From: an uncultured Lachnospiraceae bacterium
GTDB taxonomy: Bacteria; Bacillota; Clostridia; Lachnospirales; Lachnospiraceae
Length of the DNA stretch: 64,000 bases
NCBI GenBank assembly: GCA_910579395.1
Contig: CAJTUC010000002.1
Coordinates: 171,794 to 235,793, forward strand
Reading direction: 5' to 3'
Positions within the stretch are counted from its first letter, which is position 1; each line of letters starts with the position of its first letter. Positions 8,545 through 16,866 of the stretch are shown here, one piece after another. The notes beneath the pieces are model-generated. The model made no database searches, had not been told where the DNA came from, and saw nothing but the letters and a program-made list of their open reading frames with translations. A program made the translations under genes and the position numbers.

Positions 8545-8661
8545 ATTTCCCTCCGGCCAATCTCGGTCTGTTAACAACGCTGAAATTATACCACATAAGC
8601 GATTGAAGCACAATGATATACATATCACTCATCCATAACATTTTTTTCTTCCGGTTATTTT

Positions 8662-8695
8662 TTTAGAGCTATTTTAGAGACTGGCCTGTTATGCT
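8662..8695 (+). promoter_or_regulatory. Direct-repeat promoter of the lipoprotein gene
   Basis: TTTAGAG at 8662-8668 and 8673-8679, then ACTGG, CCTG, T and TATGCT (-10) at 8690-8695. Same spacing as the elements at 7859, 9313 and 30047. Predicted binding site of the response regulator encoded at 7085-7759. Confidence 0.72.
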
Positions 8696-8731
8696 GTTAC
8701 CGTCAAAATAATACGAAAGAAGGGAAAATTT

Positions 8732-9298
8732 ATGAGACAAAAAAGAATGGCGGCATATTTGTGTATGGCAGTATTGCTGACGGTAACAGGCTGTGGAAAT
8801 ACGGATTCAGGACAATCGGTGAAGACTATGGATATGGCAGGAGAGAATGTGCAGACAGATGAAAATGTGAGTGCAGATCCTGATTATCAGAAGGATGTAT
8901 CGGAAGAAAACGACAGTAATTCCGAGAGCGGCACTTCGGATGTCGTGTCGGAGGAACCTGTGGACAAACAGGCAGATATTTCTTTAGATGGAATTGTGGT
9001 CAGTGTTGGAGATAACAGCGTGGTGGTCAGCGAAATGGTCAAGGAATCCACAGAGGATACAGAGGTAATGTTTGTGGCGGAGGCTTCAGAAGGTGAAAGC
9101 GTTACGGTATACTTTTCCGAAAATACACAGTTTGAGCATAAGACTGTGAAAAACAACGGGGTAAACGGTGATGAGGATGTTGAGACGAGAGAAGGAAGCC
9201 TTGCGGATATCAATGAAGGGACGGTGCTGAATATGACAGGAAGCTACCAAGGGGATGATTTTTATGCAGAGCAGGTAGTCATATACAAATTTGTATAA
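8732..9298 (+). CDS. Lipoprotein with a small beta-domain
   Basis: A 188-aa secreted lipoprotein: basic N-terminus, hydrophobic core and a lipobox VTGC with Cys at about residue 21. A Ser/Asp/Glu-rich linker (about 22-80) leads to a C-terminal beta-rich domain of about 100 residues (DGIVVSVGDNSVVVSEMV ... VVIYKFV). That domain resembles small OB-like domains such as DUF5666; I am not sure of the assignment. The upstream direct-repeat promoter makes it a predicted target of the adjacent two-component system. The next gene has its own copy of the same promoter. Confidence 0.8.
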   Translation: MRQKRMAAYLCMAVLLTVTGCGNTDSGQSVKTMDMAGENVQTDENVSADPDYQKDVSEENDSNSESGTSDVVSEEPVDKQADISLDGIVVSVGDNSVVVSEMVKESTEDTEVMFVAEASEGESVTVYFSENTQFEHKTVKNNGVNGDEDVETREGSLADINEGTVLNMTGSYQGDDFYAEQVVIYKFV

Positions 9299-9312
9299 AT
9301 TTTCTAAAAGGC

Positions 9313-9346
9313 TTTAGAGATTTCTTAGAGATTGACCTGATAAAAT
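9313..9346 (+). promoter_or_regulatory. Direct-repeat promoter of the propeller/SBP operon
   Basis: TTTAGAG at 9313-9319, CTTAGAG at 9324-9330, ATTGA, CCTG, A and TAAAAT (-10) at 9341-9346. The predicted transcript would start near 9353 and open with a small hairpin AAAATC-aga-GATTTT (9354-9368). Confidence 0.75.
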
Positions 9347-9408
9347 AAACTGTAAAATCAGAGATTTTTCGATTGTGAATTTGAGCGTCCCAAAGGAGTA
9401 TGGAAAAC

Positions 9409-11796
9409 ATGGTGGTAAAAAGAAATAATGCTGGAAAAAGAAATAGAATAATCGCAGTCGTCGTAACTTTTTCTATGCTTATGATAACGCTTGCCGGATG
9501 TGGAAACGGTGGAACTTCTGTGAATGACAATACGGGAAATGCGTCTCTGCATATGAATGAATCCGGGCAGAGCGGAGCACAATCGGTGGATAGTACGGCG
9601 ATGGGGCGGTATGTGGAGGAAATTATCGACTTGTCGGACAGAATCGGTTATGCCAGTCATATTTATCAAATGAATGATGGGAATCTGCTCATATCGGATA
9701 ATGTTAACGCTTTTCTGGTATCCGCGGATGATGGTATTACATGGGAAGCGGAGACGGAAGAGAGAAGCTGGAAAACGCCCCTTGTTGAGTGGGACGCTAT
9801 TGAGAGCATTGCAGTCGGAGCCGATAATACGGTAGCGGTCATTTACGACGAGAATCCGGCAGACCCGTCGGAAGAAGATTATAATCCGTTCGATGTGGAG
9901 CCGGCACTGATGCTTATAAAACCTGACGGTACGCAGACAAAAACTGATATTCCGCTGACAGAGGAAGATGATTCTTTTCGGTCGGTATGGATTTCCGATA
10001 CGGGAAGAATTTTTGCCAGTACATACGGAACGAATTTATATGAAATAAAAGAAGACGGCAGCGGCGAAGTGTTCTTGACACTGGAAACGTCACCGATGCT
10101 GCTGCAGTTCCAGAACAACCTGATGATCATAGACGGCTGGGATTATGAGGAACTGCTGATTTATGATATGGAAAAACAGGAATATATCGAAGATGAAGTC
10201 CTGGGAGATTTTGTAAAGGAAAACTATAAAGACCGGTCTAATAACGGCGGCAGTTTTTTTGATCTGTATTTCTTTATGGGAGAAGAAAATATTCTGTATC
10301 TGGCGGGAAATAAAGGATTGTACCGCCATGTGATCGGAGGCAGCGCCATTGAGCAGGTGATTGACGGAAATCTCAGTATTTTTAATAATCCTTCTTATAC
10401 ACTCCGCGGGATGCTGGCGCTTGACGACAGCGAGTTTATTGCATTGTTCGGCGGCGGGAAGGTGGCAAGATTTACTTATAATCCGGATATTCCGACGGTT
10501 CCGAGCGAAACGCTGAAGGTATACAGCTTGGAAGAAAACAAAATGATCAGGCAGGCGGCTGTTTTGTACCAGGCGGCTTATCCGGAAGTCTATGTCGAAT
10601 ATGAGATCGGCATGGAGGAAGGGAGTTCCGTTACAAAAGATGATGCGCTGAAAAACCTGAATACGGAAATGATGGCGGACGACGGGCCGGATGTCCTGAT
10701 ACTGGACGGTATGCCGATAGACTCTTATATAGAAAAAGGGCTGCTGCTCGATTTGAGCCCCATGCTCGACAGTCTGGATGGAGAGAATGCGTTGTTTGAA
10801 AATCTCGTGGATGCTTTCCGAGTGGACGGTAAAATTTATATGATGCCGGCGGAAGTTCAGTTACCGGTCGTTTTCGGAAAAGAGGCATATACTTCCCGGA
10901 CCGCAGAGCTTTCGGATATTGCGGATGCAATAGAAAAACTGCGGGAAGATGTTCCGGAGAAGAATCTGTTTGGAGATTGTTCGGCAAGCGGCATTATGAG
11001 ACTGTTTTCCATGATTTCCGTTCCGTTTTGGAAAACGGAACAGGGAGAACTCGACGAAGAAGCGCTCGAAGATTATCTGATACAGGTCAAGAGAATTTAT
11101 GATGCGCAGATGAACGGACTGTCGGAAGAAGCGCTTGCACAGTACAATGAATTAAATGATATGCTGACGGAAATATACGGTTATGATGTGCGTGAGTCAT
11201 CCGAGATGGTCCGAATGGATATGGACTATATGGATTATCTGATGGGAAAACGCCAGATGATCTGTGCGGCAGAGAACGACGAATTCGGGTATGCTGCATT
11301 ATGCTCTATACAACGGATGGAGAAGTATGAAGACAGTAAGATGGTGCCTATGGGGGATAAAATTTTTTATCCGCAGACACTTGCAGGTATTCATGCGGTT
11401 TCCGCTAACATAGAGCAGGCGGAGGATTTTCTGGAGGTACTTTTCGGCGTGGAAAATCAGAGTTCTTTATACAACGGATTTGCGGTCAACCGGGAGGCAT
11501 TTCATAAAATCCTGCAGGAAATAAAGGATGATATCGATGATGAGGGGGTATATAGTAGTCTTACGATGATGGATGAGGATGAACAGATTTTTCTATTGAC
11601 GGTCTACTGGCCGAGTGAAGCGCAGATTACGGAATTGCAGAATTGGATAGAAGCGGTAAAGATTCCGTATATTGAAGATACTGTGCTGGAAGAGGCGGTA
11701 TATGAAGCAGGAGCCGCATACCTACAGGGTACGCAGAGCCTAGAGGATACTTTGGCGGCCATTGAAAATAAGGTTTCAATCTATATGGCCGAATAA
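9409..11796 (+). CDS. Lipoprotein: Asp-box N-terminal domain fused to ABC solute-binding domain
   Basis: A 795-aa lipoprotein (LAGC lipobox, Cys near residue 31). Residues of about 60-360 form a beta-rich region that reads like a sialidase/BNR-type propeller, with an Asp-box SADDGITW and short strand repeats. From about residue 365 a family 1 extracellular solute-binding domain begins (LKVYSLEENKMIRQAAVLYQ, GPDVLILDGMPIDSYIEKG, PAEVQLPVVFGKEA). AAAGGAG at 9392-9398 suits ATG 9409 (spacing 10) better than ATG 9400 (spacing 1). It is first in an operon with a paralogue and two permeases. The domain fusion is unusual: ordinary solute-binding proteins are about 400-450 aa. The substrate is unknown. 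Confidence 0.85.
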   Translation: MVVKRNNAGKRNRIIAVVVTFSMLMITLAGCGNGGTSVNDNTGNASLHMNESGQSGAQSVDSTAMGRYVEEIIDLSDRIGYASHIYQMNDGNLLISDNVNAFLVSADDGITWEAETEERSWKTPLVEWDAIESIAVGADNTVAVIYDENPADPSEEDYNPFDVEPALMLIKPDGTQTKTDIPLTEEDDSFRSVWISDTGRIFASTYGTNLYEIKEDGSGEVFLTLETSPMLLQFQNNLMIIDGWDYEELLIYDMEKQEYIEDEVLGDFVKENYKDRSNNGGSFFDLYFFMGEENILYLAGNKGLYRHVIGGSAIEQVIDGNLSIFNNPSYTLRGMLALDDSEFIALFGGGKVARFTYNPDIPTVPSETLKVYSLEENKMIRQAAVLYQAAYPEVYVEYEIGMEEGSSVTKDDALKNLNTEMMADDGPDVLILDGMPIDSYIEKGLLLDLSPMLDSLDGENALFENLVDAFRVDGKIYMMPAEVQLPVVFGKEAYTSRTAELSDIADAIEKLREDVPEKNLFGDCSASGIMRLFSMISVPFWKTEQGELDEEALEDYLIQVKRIYDAQMNGLSEEALAQYNELNDMLTEIYGYDVRESSEMVRMDMDYMDYLMGKRQMICAAENDEFGYAALCSIQRMEKYEDSKMVPMGDKIFYPQTLAGIHAVSANIEQAEDFLEVLFGVENQSSLYNGFAVNREAFHKILQEIKDDIDDEGVYSSLTMMDEDEQIFLLTVYWPSEAQITELQNWIEAVKIPYIEDTVLEEAVYEAGAAYLQGTQSLEDTLAAIENKVSIYMAE

Positions 11797-11799
11797 AAA

Positions 11800-11905
11800 G
11801 GCAAAGAGAATTTCTAAATCCGCTATAAACGCGGATTAAGAAATTCTACCGATTTGCGTTGCAAATCTTCTTTGCCGGACAGAATCGCTTTGAAGCGATT
11901 CTGTC
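11800..11905 (+). repeat. Modular three-way-junction repeat, copy A
   Basis: Outer stem GGCAAAGA (11800-11807) / TCTTTGCC (11869-11876). Arm 1: AGAATTTCT / AGAAATTCT with inner AATCCGC / GCGGATT. Arm 2: GATTTGC-gtt-GCAAATC. A second hairpin, GACAGAATCGCTT / AAGCGATTCTGTC, spans 11878-11905. Same topology as the other copies but with different, still paired, sequences. It starts 4 bases after the preceding stop codon. The rest of the gap to 11984 holds nothing else recognisable except the RBS. Confidence 0.75.
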
Positions 11906-11984
11906 GAAATGGGAATGAACAGTTTGGGCATTCTTCCTAAGGTTGTGTAAGAGTGTAAATAAGGAAAGGGAATGGATATAGAAG

Positions 11985-14402
11985 ATGAATAAGAATAGAA
12001 GATTCAGGAAAGCGGTATCGATGCTGGTTTTGCTTTCTATGGTGATAATGCTGCTTGGCGGGTGTGGGCAGAGTGGTGTGGATAATAGTAATAATACAAC
12101 ATCGGATGTAAGCAATACAGATAACGGGGGAAATACAGATACGGAGAAAACGGATACAGAAAATGCTAATGACGGCAGTCAGAATGCGGGGCAGCAGTCC
12201 GCGGATGGTCAGGCGATGGGGCGTTATGTCGAAGAGGTCACAGATTTGTCGGAGCAGATTTCGGGGCGTCGGAACAGGTTATTTCAGTTGGCGGACGGCA
12301 GTCTGATCATCAGCAATGGCAATAAACCGTTTCTCGTTTCCAGGGATAACGGGGAGAGCTGGGAAGAGGAACGGCGGTCGTGGCTTGATGAATTAGAGAA
12401 GAGGGACAGCTATATTGTTGATATAGCAATCGGGGCAGATTCTACAACGGCCGTTGTTTACGGTGAGATGGATGAGAATGGAGAATATGTACAGAGACTT
12501 CTCGCAATAGGCTCTGACGGGGCTGAGATTCCTGTCGATTCGCAGATGTCAGGAGGCGGACTGGAACCGAAGACGGTTGGAGTGACCGAAGACGGGAGGA
12601 TTTTCGTCAGTATATCAGGCAGCGATGATCTGTATGAGATAAAAGAGGACGGAAGCAGTGAACTTTATCTGACACTGCCGGGAAGCGCGCCGGATTTTAT
12701 GCAGTTTCATAGCAATCTGCTCATTATGGATGGCTCTTCTTATGACACGCTTCTGATTTATGATATGGAGAAGGAAGAATACATAACAGATGATGAAATT
12801 TTAAAAGATTTTGTCAAAGAGTATTATAACGGCGGAAATAAATTTAATATGGATGACGGCTTCGAGATGTATTTCTTCATGGAAGATGAGAATGTATTTT
12901 ATCTGGCAGGCGAAAAGGGACTGCACAGGCATGTGCTGGGCGGCAGCGTGATAGAGCAGGTCATCGACGGCGGTCTTTGTACGCTCAGCAATCCATCCTA
13001 CAGGCTTGAAGAAATGGTAATGCTGGATAATAACGAATTTCTGGCATTATTTACGGGTGCGAGGCTGGTGCGTTTCACCTATGACCCGGATATCCCTACC
13101 GTACCGGATGAATTGGTAAAGGTATATAGTCTGAAAGATAATACGACGATACGACAGGCGGTCTCCTTGTATCAGACGGCGAATCCGGGGGTTATGATAC
13201 AATATGAAGTAGGAATTGCAGAAGACAGTTCCGTAACACGGGAAGATGCTCTGAAAAGCCTGAATACGAAAATCATGGCAGGAGAAGGACCGGATGTCCT
13301 GATTCTGGATGATATGCCTCTGGATTCTTATATCGAAAAAGGACTGTTACTTGATATGAGCGCATTGATAAGCGGTTTGAGCGGTGATGAAGCATTGTTC
13401 GACAATATCGCCAATGCTATGAAGACAGGTGATGAACTTTATGCAATGCCCTGTGAAATCTATCTTCCGGCTATAGCGGGAGAAGAGAAATATATTGCAC
13501 AGATGAAGGATTTGGAAGGAATTGCTGACGGGATGGAAGAATTGCGTCGGGATAATCCGGAGAAAGATCTTCTCATGATTAGCTCGACCAGAGGGATTAT
13601 GCGTCTTTTTTCCATGACCTGTGTTCCCGCATGGATTACGGAAAACGGAGAAATCGACAAAGAAGTGATTGGGGAATTTCTGGTACAGACGAAGCGTATC
13701 TATGATGCACAACTGGATGGACTTCCGCAGGCAAATATCGATATGTATAATCAGGCAAATGAAAACTGGATAAAAGAATTTGGGGAGACAAGAGATAATT
13801 CCAAATATCTGCGGACCGGAGCCGGATCGATATTTTATACATCAGAATATACGCGGATACGCTGTGGAGCGTTGAGCAGCTTTAATTCCTATGCGGAGAT
13901 GTGCTCCATCAATAAGGTGAACGGTTATGAAAATACCGTATGGTCTGTCATGAACGGGCAGAGCAGCAATGTGTTCTGCGCCAATACATTGCTTGGAATC
14001 AGTGCCGCATCGAAACATCCCGAACAGGCGGAGGATTTTATACGGATGTGTCTCGGAAAAGAGAACCAGGCGGTAATCTGGACCGGCCTTCCGGTAAATC
14101 GGGCGGCTTTTGAACAGATTTTCATACCGGATGACAGAGTGGGTGAAGATGGGGCTTTCAGTTGGGAAAGCATGGGAACGCCGGAAGGAGAACACGCCAG
14201 CTTTATATCTTACTGGCCGGATGAAGAGCAGAAAGAGGAACTCCGAAGGTGTATCGAAGCAATGGATACACCATATATAGAAAATCGAACGCTGGAGGAT
14301 GCCGTATACGAGGAAGGCGGCGGATATCTCCAGGGAAAGAGGAGCCTTGATGAAACTTTGACGGCCATTGAGAAGCGAATTGCTCTTTATATGGCGGAAT
14401 AA
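11985..14402 (+). CDS. Paralogous Asp-box/solute-binding lipoprotein
   Basis: An 805-aa lipoprotein (LLGGC lipobox, Cys at about residue 27) with the same two-part build as the protein at 9409. An N-terminal Asp-box region (SRDNGESW) follows a long Asn/Thr/Asp-rich linker, and the solute-binding half begins around residue 375 (VKVYSLKDNTTIRQAVSLYQ, GPDVLILDDMPLDSYIEKG). Many blocks are identical between the two proteins, so they arose by tandem duplication and differ mostly in the ligand-facing C-terminal half. Presumably both feed the two permeases downstream. No ATPase gene is present in the cluster. Confidence 0.85.
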   Translation: MNKNRRFRKAVSMLVLLSMVIMLLGGCGQSGVDNSNNTTSDVSNTDNGGNTDTEKTDTENANDGSQNAGQQSADGQAMGRYVEEVTDLSEQISGRRNRLFQLADGSLIISNGNKPFLVSRDNGESWEEERRSWLDELEKRDSYIVDIAIGADSTTAVVYGEMDENGEYVQRLLAIGSDGAEIPVDSQMSGGGLEPKTVGVTEDGRIFVSISGSDDLYEIKEDGSSELYLTLPGSAPDFMQFHSNLLIMDGSSYDTLLIYDMEKEEYITDDEILKDFVKEYYNGGNKFNMDDGFEMYFFMEDENVFYLAGEKGLHRHVLGGSVIEQVIDGGLCTLSNPSYRLEEMVMLDNNEFLALFTGARLVRFTYDPDIPTVPDELVKVYSLKDNTTIRQAVSLYQTANPGVMIQYEVGIAEDSSVTREDALKSLNTKIMAGEGPDVLILDDMPLDSYIEKGLLLDMSALISGLSGDEALFDNIANAMKTGDELYAMPCEIYLPAIAGEEKYIAQMKDLEGIADGMEELRRDNPEKDLLMISSTRGIMRLFSMTCVPAWITENGEIDKEVIGEFLVQTKRIYDAQLDGLPQANIDMYNQANENWIKEFGETRDNSKYLRTGAGSIFYTSEYTRIRCGALSSFNSYAEMCSINKVNGYENTVWSVMNGQSSNVFCANTLLGISAASKHPEQAEDFIRMCLGKENQAVIWTGLPVNRAAFEQIFIPDDRVGEDGAFSWESMGTPEGEHASFISYWPDEEQKEELRRCIEAMDTPYIENRTLEDAVYEEGGGYLQGKRSLDETLTAIEKRIALYMAE

Positions 14403-14416
14403 TCGAAAAAAGAAAT

Positions 14417-14451
14417 GCGAAGAGAATCGTTCTACCGACGGTTCTTTTCGC
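14417..14451 (+). repeat. Reduced hairpin repeat, copy B
   Basis: GCGAA / TTCGC outer pairs around AGAATCGT / ACGGTTCT (one wobble). Looks like a shortened version of the modular repeat, placed between the stop of the second lipoprotein and the permease RBS. Confidence 0.5.
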
Positions 14452-14476
14452 GGTATATAAAGGGGGTGCCAGAAAA

Positions 14477-15388
14477 ATGGGAAATGTGAAAGGAAGATAT
14501 CGTTTGAAAATACAAAAGTTTCGATGGAAAAAGAACAGACTGCGGAGAGCTTTTTTCTTATTTCTGGCCCCCAGTTTTATCGGTGTGCTGATATTTGTAC
14601 TGGTCCCGTTTCTGGATGTGTTCAAGCGTTCTTTTACGACGGCGGTAACGGGGCAGTTCAATGGGATTCAGAACTATAAGACAATTTTTACCAATCAGGC
14701 TTTTCAGCTGGCGGTAAAGAATACGTTCCGCTTTACATTTGTCTGTATTCCAATCCTGGTTGTGGTGGGGCTGATCATCGCGTTTCCGCTCAGTAAGCTG
14801 AAAAGCGCAGGACTGATCAAGTCGCTTTATCTGTTTCCGCTCGCCATGCCTACGGCAACAATTGTTATCGTCTGGAAGATGTTTTTTTATAAGCAGGGTT
14901 TTCTGAACCTGTTCCTGACGCGGCTTGGAGAATGGAGCGGGCTGTGGGGCGAAATACATAAAGATTATCTGGGAAGCAGTGCGGCTTTCTGGGTGCTGGT
15001 CTTTAGTTATGTCTGGAAAAATACGGGCTATACAATCGTCCTGTGGCTTGCCGGAATTTTGGGTATTTCCGGGGAGATGCTGGAAGCGGCCAGAGTGGAT
15101 GGCGCCTCCGAGCTGCAGAGCTTTTTCCGGGTGGTGCTCCCGAATCTGAAAGGAAGTCTTTATACGATTGTAATCCTTTCTTTTTTGAATTCTTTTAAGA
15201 TATATAGAGAGGCCTATCTGGTAGCAGGTTCCTATCCGGAACAAGATATTTACCTGTTGCAGCATTTGTTCAATAACTGGTTCGTCAATCTGGATTTTGA
15301 TAAAATGGCGGCGGCGGCCGTCTGCGTGGGCGGATTCCTGTTTGTGGTCATTATGATTCTGCAGCGTTTGTGGGATAAGAGCGAATAG
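14477..15388 (+). CDS. ABC sugar-type permease, MalF/UgpA-like
   Basis: A 303-aa inner-membrane component of a carbohydrate-type (CUT1) ABC importer with six hydrophobic segments. The EAA loop that contacts the ATPase is clear (EAARVDGASELQSFFRVVLP, near residue 203). RBS GGGGG upstream. It follows the two solute-binding lipoproteins and precedes the partner permease, separated from it by over 400 bases of repeats. The cognate ATPase is missing here; many Firmicutes share one MsmK/MsmX-type ATPase among such importers. Confidence 0.92.
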   Translation: MGNVKGRYRLKIQKFRWKKNRLRRAFFLFLAPSFIGVLIFVLVPFLDVFKRSFTTAVTGQFNGIQNYKTIFTNQAFQLAVKNTFRFTFVCIPILVVVGLIIAFPLSKLKSAGLIKSLYLFPLAMPTATIVIVWKMFFYKQGFLNLFLTRLGEWSGLWGEIHKDYLGSSAAFWVLVFSYVWKNTGYTIVLWLAGILGISGEMLEAARVDGASELQSFFRVVLPNLKGSLYTIVILSFLNSFKIYREAYLVAGSYPEQDIYLLQHLFNNWFVNLDFDKMAAAAVCVGGFLFVVIMILQRLWDKSE

Positions 15389-15397
15389 GGAGGGATA

Positions 15398-15542
15398 GTG
15401 TGAGAAGAACTTCTAACACTCGCAGCAATGGCTGCTTCGTGAAGAAGTTCTACGATTTGCCAGAGGCAAATCTTTCTCACACGAAAGAACGCCTGAAATA
15501 CGGCGTTCTTCCCATTGATGGTTTGTGCCGCCAGGAGGCGGC
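15398..15542 (+). repeat. Modular three-way-junction repeat, copy C, with two extra hairpins
   Basis: Outer stem GTGTGAGAA (15398-15406) / TTCTCACAC (15474-15482). Arm 1: AGAACTTCT / AGAAGTTCT with GCAGC / GCTGC. Arm 2: GATTTGCC-aga-GGCAAATC. Then hairpin AAGAACGCC / GGCGTTCTT (15485-15510) and hairpin GCCGCC-agga-GGCGGC (15527-15542). The linker ATGGCGGTTA then joins it directly to copy D. Confidence 0.85.
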
Positions 15543-15552
15543 ATGGCGGTTA

Positions 15553-15731
15553 GTGTGAAGAGAAGTTCTAAGGCTCACAGCATAGGCTGTTTCGCCAAGA
15601 ACTTCTATGGATTTGCAAAGCAAATCTTCTTCATACCGAAGAATGCCCCAAATCCGGGCATTCTTCATCCAGATTTGAGATTCCGCAAAGCGGAATCATG
15701 GCGGTTAGTGTGAAAAATAAATTTTTCACAC
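15553..15731 (+). repeat. Modular three-way-junction repeat, copy D, with three extra hairpins
   Basis: Outer stem GTGTGAAGA (15553-15561) / TCTTCATAC (15628-15636), one G-U pair. Arm 1: AGAAGTTCT / AGAACTTCT. Arm 2: GATTTGC-aaa-GCAAATC. Then a GAAGAATGCC / GGCATTCTTC hairpin (15638-15664), GATTCCGC-aaa-GCGGAATC (15679-15697), the linker ATGGCGGTTA, and GTGTGAAAAA / TTTTTCACAC (15708-15731). The last hairpin looks like an outer stem with the arms lost. Confidence 0.85.
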
Positions 15732-15737
15732 ACGAAT

Positions 15738-15804
15738 ATTGGTGCCAAGACGCTTTCAGTGTCGCCCAAAGTTCGCAGGTTGAGAGAAAGGCATGGTTAT
15801 TAGA
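15738..15804 (+). repeat. Recurrent leader cassette before the second permease
   Basis: A GGTGCC..GACGC/GTGTC..CGCCC hairpin, then AAAGTTCGCAGGTTGAGAG, then AAAGGCATGGTTATTAG reaching the ATG. The same string precedes the genes at 56676 and the repeat at 48253, with a close variant before the gene starting at 40646 (- strand). It supplies the Shine-Dalgarno-like AAAGG and an in-frame upstream ATG. Confidence 0.7.
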
Positions 15805-16665
15805 ATGAAGAAAAAAATAAAAGGTATAAAACAGGAGATTATGACGGTCCTGCTTCTGCTTCCGGCGGTGTTGATTTGTCTGCCGGTGTTGCTTCTCATA
15901 ACGGGTTCCGTGATGGGAAATGGCGAACTGAGGGAATGTCTGTCACCGATTTTTGCAGAAGACCTTGCGTTTGTTACATGGAAATTGGTGCCTAATTATC
16001 CTACCTTTGAAAACTATGGGAGGCTGCTTTTTCTGACGCCGCAGTTTTTTGTCTTATTTTGGAATTCCATCAAAATTGTCGGCTGTATTTTGGTGGGGCA
16101 GCTTTTGGCAGGCGTGCCTGCTGCTTGGGCATTTGCCGTATATAAGGTGAAAGGGAGCCGGGCGCTTTTTGCATTGTATGTCGTACTTATGCTGCTGCCT
16201 TTTCAGGTCACGATGCTGTCAAGTTATCTGGTGCTGAACAGGCTGGAAATGCTCGATACGCATCAGGCGCTCATTCTTCCGGCGGTATTTTCCACTTTTC
16301 CGGTCTTTCTTGTATATGGCGGATTCCGCAGCATACCGATGCAGTTGTTTGAGGCAGCTCGCATCGATGGAGCCGGGGAATTTACCATTTTTCGAAAAAT
16401 AGGGCTTCCGCTTGGAAAGAGCGGACTGCTGTCGGCAATGGTGCTAGGATTTTTGGAATACTGGAATATGATGGAACAGCCGATGGCTTTTTTGGAAGAT
16501 AAGGCGTTGTGGCCGCTTTCCCTGTATTTGCCGGAAATCACATGGGCACAAGCCGGATATGCTTTCGGGGCATCCATAATTACGCTCATTCCGGCGGTGT
16601 TCGTATTTGTGTGGGGACAGGATTATCTGGAACAGGGGATTATTTTTTCCGGTCTGAAAGAATAG
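15805..16665 (+). CDS. ABC sugar-type permease, MalG/UgpE-like
   Basis: A 286-aa second membrane component of the same importer, six hydrophobic segments, EAA loop EAARIDGAGEFTIFRKIGLP around residue 190. In-frame ATG 15793 would add MVIR, encoded by the recurrent leader cassette; AAAGG sits one base before it and 13 before ATG 15805, so the start is uncertain and the family-like start (MKKKIK) is used. Its stop codon TAG is the first base pair of the next repeat copy (E). Confidence 0.9.
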   Translation: MKKKIKGIKQEIMTVLLLLPAVLICLPVLLLITGSVMGNGELRECLSPIFAEDLAFVTWKLVPNYPTFENYGRLLFLTPQFFVLFWNSIKIVGCILVGQLLAGVPAAWAFAVYKVKGSRALFALYVVLMLLPFQVTMLSSYLVLNRLEMLDTHQALILPAVFSTFPVFLVYGGFRSIPMQLFEAARIDGAGEFTIFRKIGLPLGKSGLLSAMVLGFLEYWNMMEQPMAFLEDKALWPLSLYLPEITWAQAGYAFGASIITLIPAVFVFVWGQDYLEQGIIFSGLKE

Positions 16666-16769
16666 CGTGAGAAGAACTTCTAGAGCTCATACAGCAAAAG
16701 TCTGATACTCAGGCTTGGCTGTTTTGCTAAGAAGTTCTACGATTTGCCGAAGGCAAATCTTTCTCACGC
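16665..16769 (+). repeat. Modular three-way-junction repeat, copy E
   Basis: Outer stem GCGTGAGAA (16665-16673) / TTCTCACGC (16761-16769). Arm 1: AGAACTTCT / AGAAGTTCT, enlarged by an inner hairpin AAGTCTGA / TCAGGCTT. Arm 2: GATTTGCC-gaa-GGCAAATC. It begins on the last base of the permease stop codon. A GGAGAATGCC half-hairpin follows. The remaining 90 bases hold only the RBS of the next gene. Confidence 0.85.
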
Positions 16770-16866
16770 TGGAGAATGCCTAATAAGTTGTTTGATTGAA
16801 GGGTGAAGAGTCTGTGAAAGCAGATGTATTATGGGATAAATAATAAGAAAAAGAGGGAGTGAGAAA

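Noticed and set aside
15398..15731. CRISPR array or tandem satellite
   Set aside because: The units are not equally spaced and no unique spacers exist; they are two chained modular repeats with extra hairpins.
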